Assembly: GCA_017447325.1 (NCBI GenBank)
Contig: JAFSNU010000282.1
Coordinates: 1 to 9,503 of the forward strand
Direction of reading: 5' to 3'
Source: Synergistaceae bacterium
Lineage (GTDB): Bacteria > Synergistota > Synergistia > Synergistales > Aminobacteriaceae
DNA length: 9,503 nucleotides
Shown here: piece after piece, positions 6,394 through 9,503 of the stretch
Position numbering within the stretch: the first letter of the stretch is position 1
Layout: the number at the start of each line of letters is the position of its first letter
Made by a program: the position numbers and the translations under genes
The notes under the pieces: generated by a model
The model's input: only the letters and a program-made list of their open reading frames with translations
Told to the model about the DNA's origin: nothing
Databases searched by the model: none

Positions 6394-7396
6394 AAATCTT
6401 GAGCATAATTTTGATTATATAACTTTAATATTAAAGCTTAACGGCAATATGTGCAATATGCGGTGCGCTTACTGTAACAGCCATGAGGAGCTTAAAGATT
6501 TAAATAATATTAATTTAAATAATATTTTTAATTATTTAGCTGGATTTAAAGATTATAAAAATATTTTAGTTTTGTTTCACGGAGGCGAGCCTTTATTATC
6601 GAAGCCTGAAGATATAGAGGCTATATTAGATTTTGCGTGTAAAAATTTAATTAATAAAATTAATGTCCAGTTTCAGACTAACGGACTTTTATTAGACGAT
6701 AAGTGGCTTAATTTGTTTAAAAGATTTCGTAATATTATATCGCTGTCAGTGTCGTTTGATCCGCCGGTAGGAGACATGCGAAGATACGTGACTTCGCAGA
6801 CTGGAAATTACAGAGAGATTGTTATGAATAATATTTATAAATTTATGGGAATTATTGAAAATATAGGCGTAATTTCAGTATGTCATAAATATAATATTAA
6901 CGGGTTTAAAAATTTTGTTTGCAGTTTAAAAGAAGCTGGAATAAAAAATCTGACTATAAATAAATATAGGCCTGATATAAAAAATATAAATAATTTTTAT
7001 ATATCAGAAGCTGAGTATGTAGACATGCTTATAGATCTTGCAAGTTTCTGGATAGGGCAGAAATTATATAAAAAAATAAATATACAGCCTTTGAATTCTC
7101 TTTTTGCAGGAGAAACAAATAAATTATGCTTATTTAAAACAGATAAAGATAAATGCTTTGCGTTTAGAACTTACTTTAATGCGGCCAAACATTATAAATT
7201 CTGCGCCCGCATGGCTGATGCAAAAGTTTATGAGATGTCTAAAGAGTGTTTAGACTGTAAAATTTTTTCTTTATGCGGCGGAGGCTGTCCTGTTGAAAAG
7301 AAGGATGGAACTTTCTGCGAGGCAAGATTTAAATTATTTAATTTTATAAATTTTATAAGGAGCGTTGGAGATGCGGATAAAAAATTTGAAAGCTAA
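6380..7396 (+). CDS. Radical SAM/SPASM peptide-modifying enzyme, second copy
   Basis: A 338-residue radical SAM enzyme, intact and paralogous to the first SPASM enzyme of this operon. The cluster motif GNMCNMRCAYC has its cysteines at the same residues (C25, C29, C32), followed by LFHGGEP, FQTNGLLLDDKWL and LSVSFDPP. In the SPASM domain C259-X15-C275 lacks the usual Gly five residues before the second Cys, but C290-X2-C293-X5-C299-X3-C303 (CLDCKIFSLCGGGC) and a following C313 are canonical, so at least one auxiliary cluster is expected. It starts 14 nt inside the fusion gene with GGAG 10 nt upstream, and its end overlaps the UvrA-like gene by 26 nt, which indicates one operon and coupled expression. 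The substrate is probably the small peptide; the reaction type (crosslink, epimerisation, other) cannot be read from the sequence. Confidence 0.87.
   Translation: MSLFKNLEHNFDYITLILKLNGNMCNMRCAYCNSHEELKDLNNINLNNIFNYLAGFKDYKNILVLFHGGEPLLSKPEDIEAILDFACKNLINKINVQFQTNGLLLDDKWLNLFKRFRNIISLSVSFDPPVGDMRRYVTSQTGNYREIVMNNIYKFMGIIENIGVISVCHKYNINGFKNFVCSLKEAGIKNLTINKYRPDIKNINNFYISEAEYVDMLIDLASFWIGQKLYKKINIQPLNSLFAGETNKLCLFKTDKDKCFAFRTYFNAAKHYKFCARMADAKVYEMSKECLDCKIFSLCGGGCPVEKKDGTFCEARFKLFNFINFIRSVGDADKKFES
7357..7362 (+). promoter_or_regulatory. Ribosome binding site of the UvrA-like gene
   Basis: AAGGAG inside the end of the second SPASM gene, 8 nt before the ATG at 7371, is an ideal site. It fixes the start and suggests that this gene, like the small peptide, is translated on its own strong signal rather than by coupling alone. 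Confidence 0.78.
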
Positions 7397-9503
7397 TAAT
7401 ATTTATGATTTAAATACTGAGATAAAATCTGATTTAACGCTTGGAATAGGCGGACTATCCGGCTCTGGCAAAAGCACGTTTTGCAAGACGCTTGCTGATG
7501 AATTAACACGCCGTATTGTGACGCTGCTGCCGAAGTCTGAATATAGATTTTTATTCAGCGATATTTTATCTTTAAATCCAAGCGCATCAAATATTCAAGA
7601 CATGCCTTTAATATTTTATTTAAGAAAAAACGGTTTTGCGTCAAATCCAAGATCGACGATAGGCACTCACAGCGGAATTTTCGGTCATATACGCCGCTTA
7701 TTTGCAGATATATTTTCTAAATCTTCAGAATTTTTTTCGTTTAATAATTCTTTAATGTGGTGCAAAAAATGCAAGGGACGCGGCAGCACAGCCGGAGTAA
7801 TATGTTCTGAATGCGACGGCAAAAGATACGATCACGGAATTGAAGATTATAAAATTTTAAATAATTTAAGCATAATAGACATAAATTCTATGAGTATAGA
7901 AAAGTTAATTTTATATGCTGAAAATTTAAAGCTTGAACAAAGAGAGCAAAAAATTTTGAATAATCTTAAAGCCTTAGGGCTGTCTTATCTTTCGCTTGAT
8001 AGAATTATAAGCACTCTTTCAGGCGGCGAGTATATTCGTTTAATTCTTGCTGAGTTTATGGCGTCATGCTCCGGGGCGTTATTAATACTAGACGAAATTT
8101 CAACAGGTCTTGATAGAGTCTCTTTGCATAAAGTCTTAAATGAAATTAATAAACTTGGAAATAATAATCAGATTTGGTTTATAGATCACTCTGATTTAGT
8201 GCTTTTCTCGGCTGAAGAGCAGTTATACTTCGGCCCGGGCAGCGGCGATAACGGCGGCAGAATTGTTTTAAAGTCACCGATGCCTGAGCCTGTGTATTTG
8301 CCGGTTAAATATGATTTCAATTTAAAATTTTATGAATTTAAAGAGCTGTATAAACGCAATATAGCTATTGCAAATTTAAAAATTCCGGCCAATAAAATAG
8401 TGAGCTTTACAGGTGAATCCGGCTGCGGCAAGTCTACGCTGCTTCATGATTGCATAGTGCCTTATATATCTAAATTTTATAGAAAAATAAAAATTATTGA
8501 GATAAGCCAGAATAGAAACCAGTCGATAACGTCAAAATCTAATATCTCGACTTTTCTTGATATAAAAAAATATATAGCTAAATATAAATTTATTATTAAC
8601 GAAGACGATAATATTTTAAAAATTTTTGAGCATGTCAAACATGATAAAAATATTGCTCCGGCTTTAAAAACGCTGCTTGATCTTGGGCTTGGCTATTTGT
8701 CTTTAACGCGCAAAATTCAGACACTGTCGGCCGGAGAATTTCAATGCGTTTATTTAACTGCTGAATTAATAAAACAAGATTATGACGAAGCTGTGTTAAT
8801 TCTTGACGAGCCGTCTAAAGGCTTATCACAGAATATATTAAATCTTTTAATGCAGAAATTAAGATATATAGTAGATAATTTTAATGTCAGCATATTAATT
8901 ATCGAACATAATGATTATATTTTAAGCTGCAGCGATTATATTTTCGATTTCGGCAGACGTTCAGCTTCTCAGGTGACTGAGCTTGAAATGTTAGACCATG
9001 CTCAATGGCTCAAGCTTAAAGAAGAGAACGAGTTAAAAATTAAATTTAATAAAATTCATTCGGCCTTGCCTAATATTAAGCCTGGCATAATTTATATTAA
9101 CGAGAACGCTGACGAAATTTTTGACGAGTATGAAAGAGCGTTTAAAGGCGGTTTATTAAAAAATTACTCTCAGACGGCGCAATGGATTTTAAAAGATTTT
9201 AAGAGTTCAGATATAAGGCCGGTTATCGCGTTGGATTTTGAGAGTAATTTATATAGCTTAAATACATATCTTTTTGAGATTGGCTCTTTAATAAATATTC
9301 TTGCGCAGAAAGTTAATAATAATAAATTTAATATTAATTACACATGCGAATGCTGCAAGGACTCGGGCGTGATAGATACTTTTAATTTTGAAAATTTAAT
9401 TATAAATAAAAATACCGGCTTTTGGGACGGCATGCTGCCTGAACAAGTTATGGCGGAATTAAAGCGGGCAAATTTTACAAAATTAAAATTAATTTTTAAA
9501 TTA
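7371..9503 (+). CDS. UvrA-like twin-ABC ATPase, 3'-truncated by the window edge
   Basis: Open for 711 codons to the window end with no stop. The first ABC unit has Walker A GLSGSGKST (28-36), a zinc module C131-X2-C134 / C145-X2-C148 (WCKKCKGRG..CSECDGKRYD), signature LSGGE (216-220), Walker B LLILDE (241-242) and a GPGSGDNGG end typical of UvrA. The second has Walker A GESGCGKST (348-356), signature LSAGEFQ (452-458), Walker B LILDEPSKGLS (D479, E480) and IIEHN. Only about 180 residues separate the first Walker A from its signature, so the UvrB-binding insert of repair UvrA appears to be missing. Near the end YTCECCKDSG and the sequence after it resemble the CPxCxGLG module of the UvrA N-terminal half, an unusual place for it. 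UvrA paralogues of this kind are known as self-resistance proteins against DNA-binding antibiotics. Repair UvrA is unlikely given its operon and architecture. Immunity is inference. Confidence 0.85.
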   Translation, partial: MRIKNLKANNIYDLNTEIKSDLTLGIGGLSGSGKSTFCKTLADELTRRIVTLLPKSEYRFLFSDILSLNPSASNIQDMPLIFYLRKNGFASNPRSTIGTHSGIFGHIRRLFADIFSKSSEFFSFNNSLMWCKKCKGRGSTAGVICSECDGKRYDHGIEDYKILNNLSIIDINSMSIEKLILYAENLKLEQREQKILNNLKALGLSYLSLDRIISTLSGGEYIRLILAEFMASCSGALLILDEISTGLDRVSLHKVLNEINKLGNNNQIWFIDHSDLVLFSAEEQLYFGPGSGDNGGRIVLKSPMPEPVYLPVKYDFNLKFYEFKELYKRNIAIANLKIPANKIVSFTGESGCGKSTLLHDCIVPYISKFYRKIKIIEISQNRNQSITSKSNISTFLDIKKYIAKYKFIINEDDNILKIFEHVKHDKNIAPALKTLLDLGLGYLSLTRKIQTLSAGEFQCVYLTAELIKQDYDEAVLILDEPSKGLSQNILNLLMQKLRYIVDNFNVSILIIEHNDYILSCSDYIFDFGRRSASQVTELEMLDHAQWLKLKEENELKIKFNKIHSALPNIKPGIIYINENADEIFDEYERAFKGGLLKNYSQTAQWILKDFKSSDIRPVIALDFESNLYSLNTYLFEIGSLINILAQKVNNNKFNINYTCECCKDSGVIDTFNFENLIINKNTGFWDGMLPEQVMAELKRANFTKLKLIFKL

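Noticed and set aside
1..9503. Genome-wide reassignment of UGA to a standard amino acid
   Set aside because: Trp is written TGG throughout and thousands of codons contain only two in-frame TGAs, one of them a certain Sec site.
7371..9503. Canonical UvrA of nucleotide excision repair
   Set aside because: The UvrB-binding insert is missing, the motif spacing is compact, a zinc-like module is out of place, and it sits in a radical SAM operon.
1..9503. tRNA or rRNA genes, insertion sequences, CRISPR arrays, attachment sites
   Set aside because: I looked on both strands and saw no cloverleaf, transposase motif, spaced direct repeats or long terminal inverted repeats; AT-rich short repeats reflect composition.

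Overview
The window holds two unrelated blocks. Positions 1-2251 are the end of a glycine/sarcosine/betaine reductase (Grd) operon. Positions from about 2355 to the right edge are a separate, very AT-rich operon that reads as an undescribed RiPP (ribosomally made, post-translationally modified peptide) system built around radical SAM enzymes. All genes are on the + strand.

Organism: a strict anaerobe that makes selenoproteins and gains energy by reductive (Stickland-type) amino acid fermentation. This follows from GrdE and from GrdB with an in-frame UGA at the conserved selenocysteine site. Clostridia or Synergistota would both fit; the sequence does not let me choose. Every complete gene ends in TAA. 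The Grd block has moderate GC, whereas the second block is strongly AT-rich, which suggests a different history.

Layout: the 3' part of grdE (2-931); grdB (962-2251) with Sec encoded by the TGA at 1991 and a SECIS-like hairpin just after it; a GC-rich hairpin terminator (about 2283-2325); a near-consensus promoter (2355-2383); a strong Shine-Dalgarno; and a 48-residue small ORF (2417-2563) that looks like a RiPP precursor. Then follow, tightly packed or overlapping, a U32-peptidase-like barrel protein (2567-3514), a radical SAM/SPASM enzyme interrupted by one in-frame TGA (3501-4604), a HemW-like radical SAM protein fused to a thymidylate-kinase-like domain (4615-6393), a second radical SAM/SPASM enzyme (6380-7396), and a UvrA-like twin-ABC ATPase that runs off the right edge (7371-9503+).

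How it may work (inference): the small peptide is made in excess from the strong promoter and ribosome binding site. The two SPASM enzymes and the HemW-like enzyme carry out radical modifications on its C-terminal core, which contains the tandem pattern F-H-T-D-N-H-S-N-W. The U32-like protein may present or process the peptide, and the kinase-like domain may add or handle a nucleotide or phosphate. The UvrA-like protein is the best candidate for self-protection, which would imply a DNA-directed product. No transporter, dedicated leader protease or regulator is visible inside the window.
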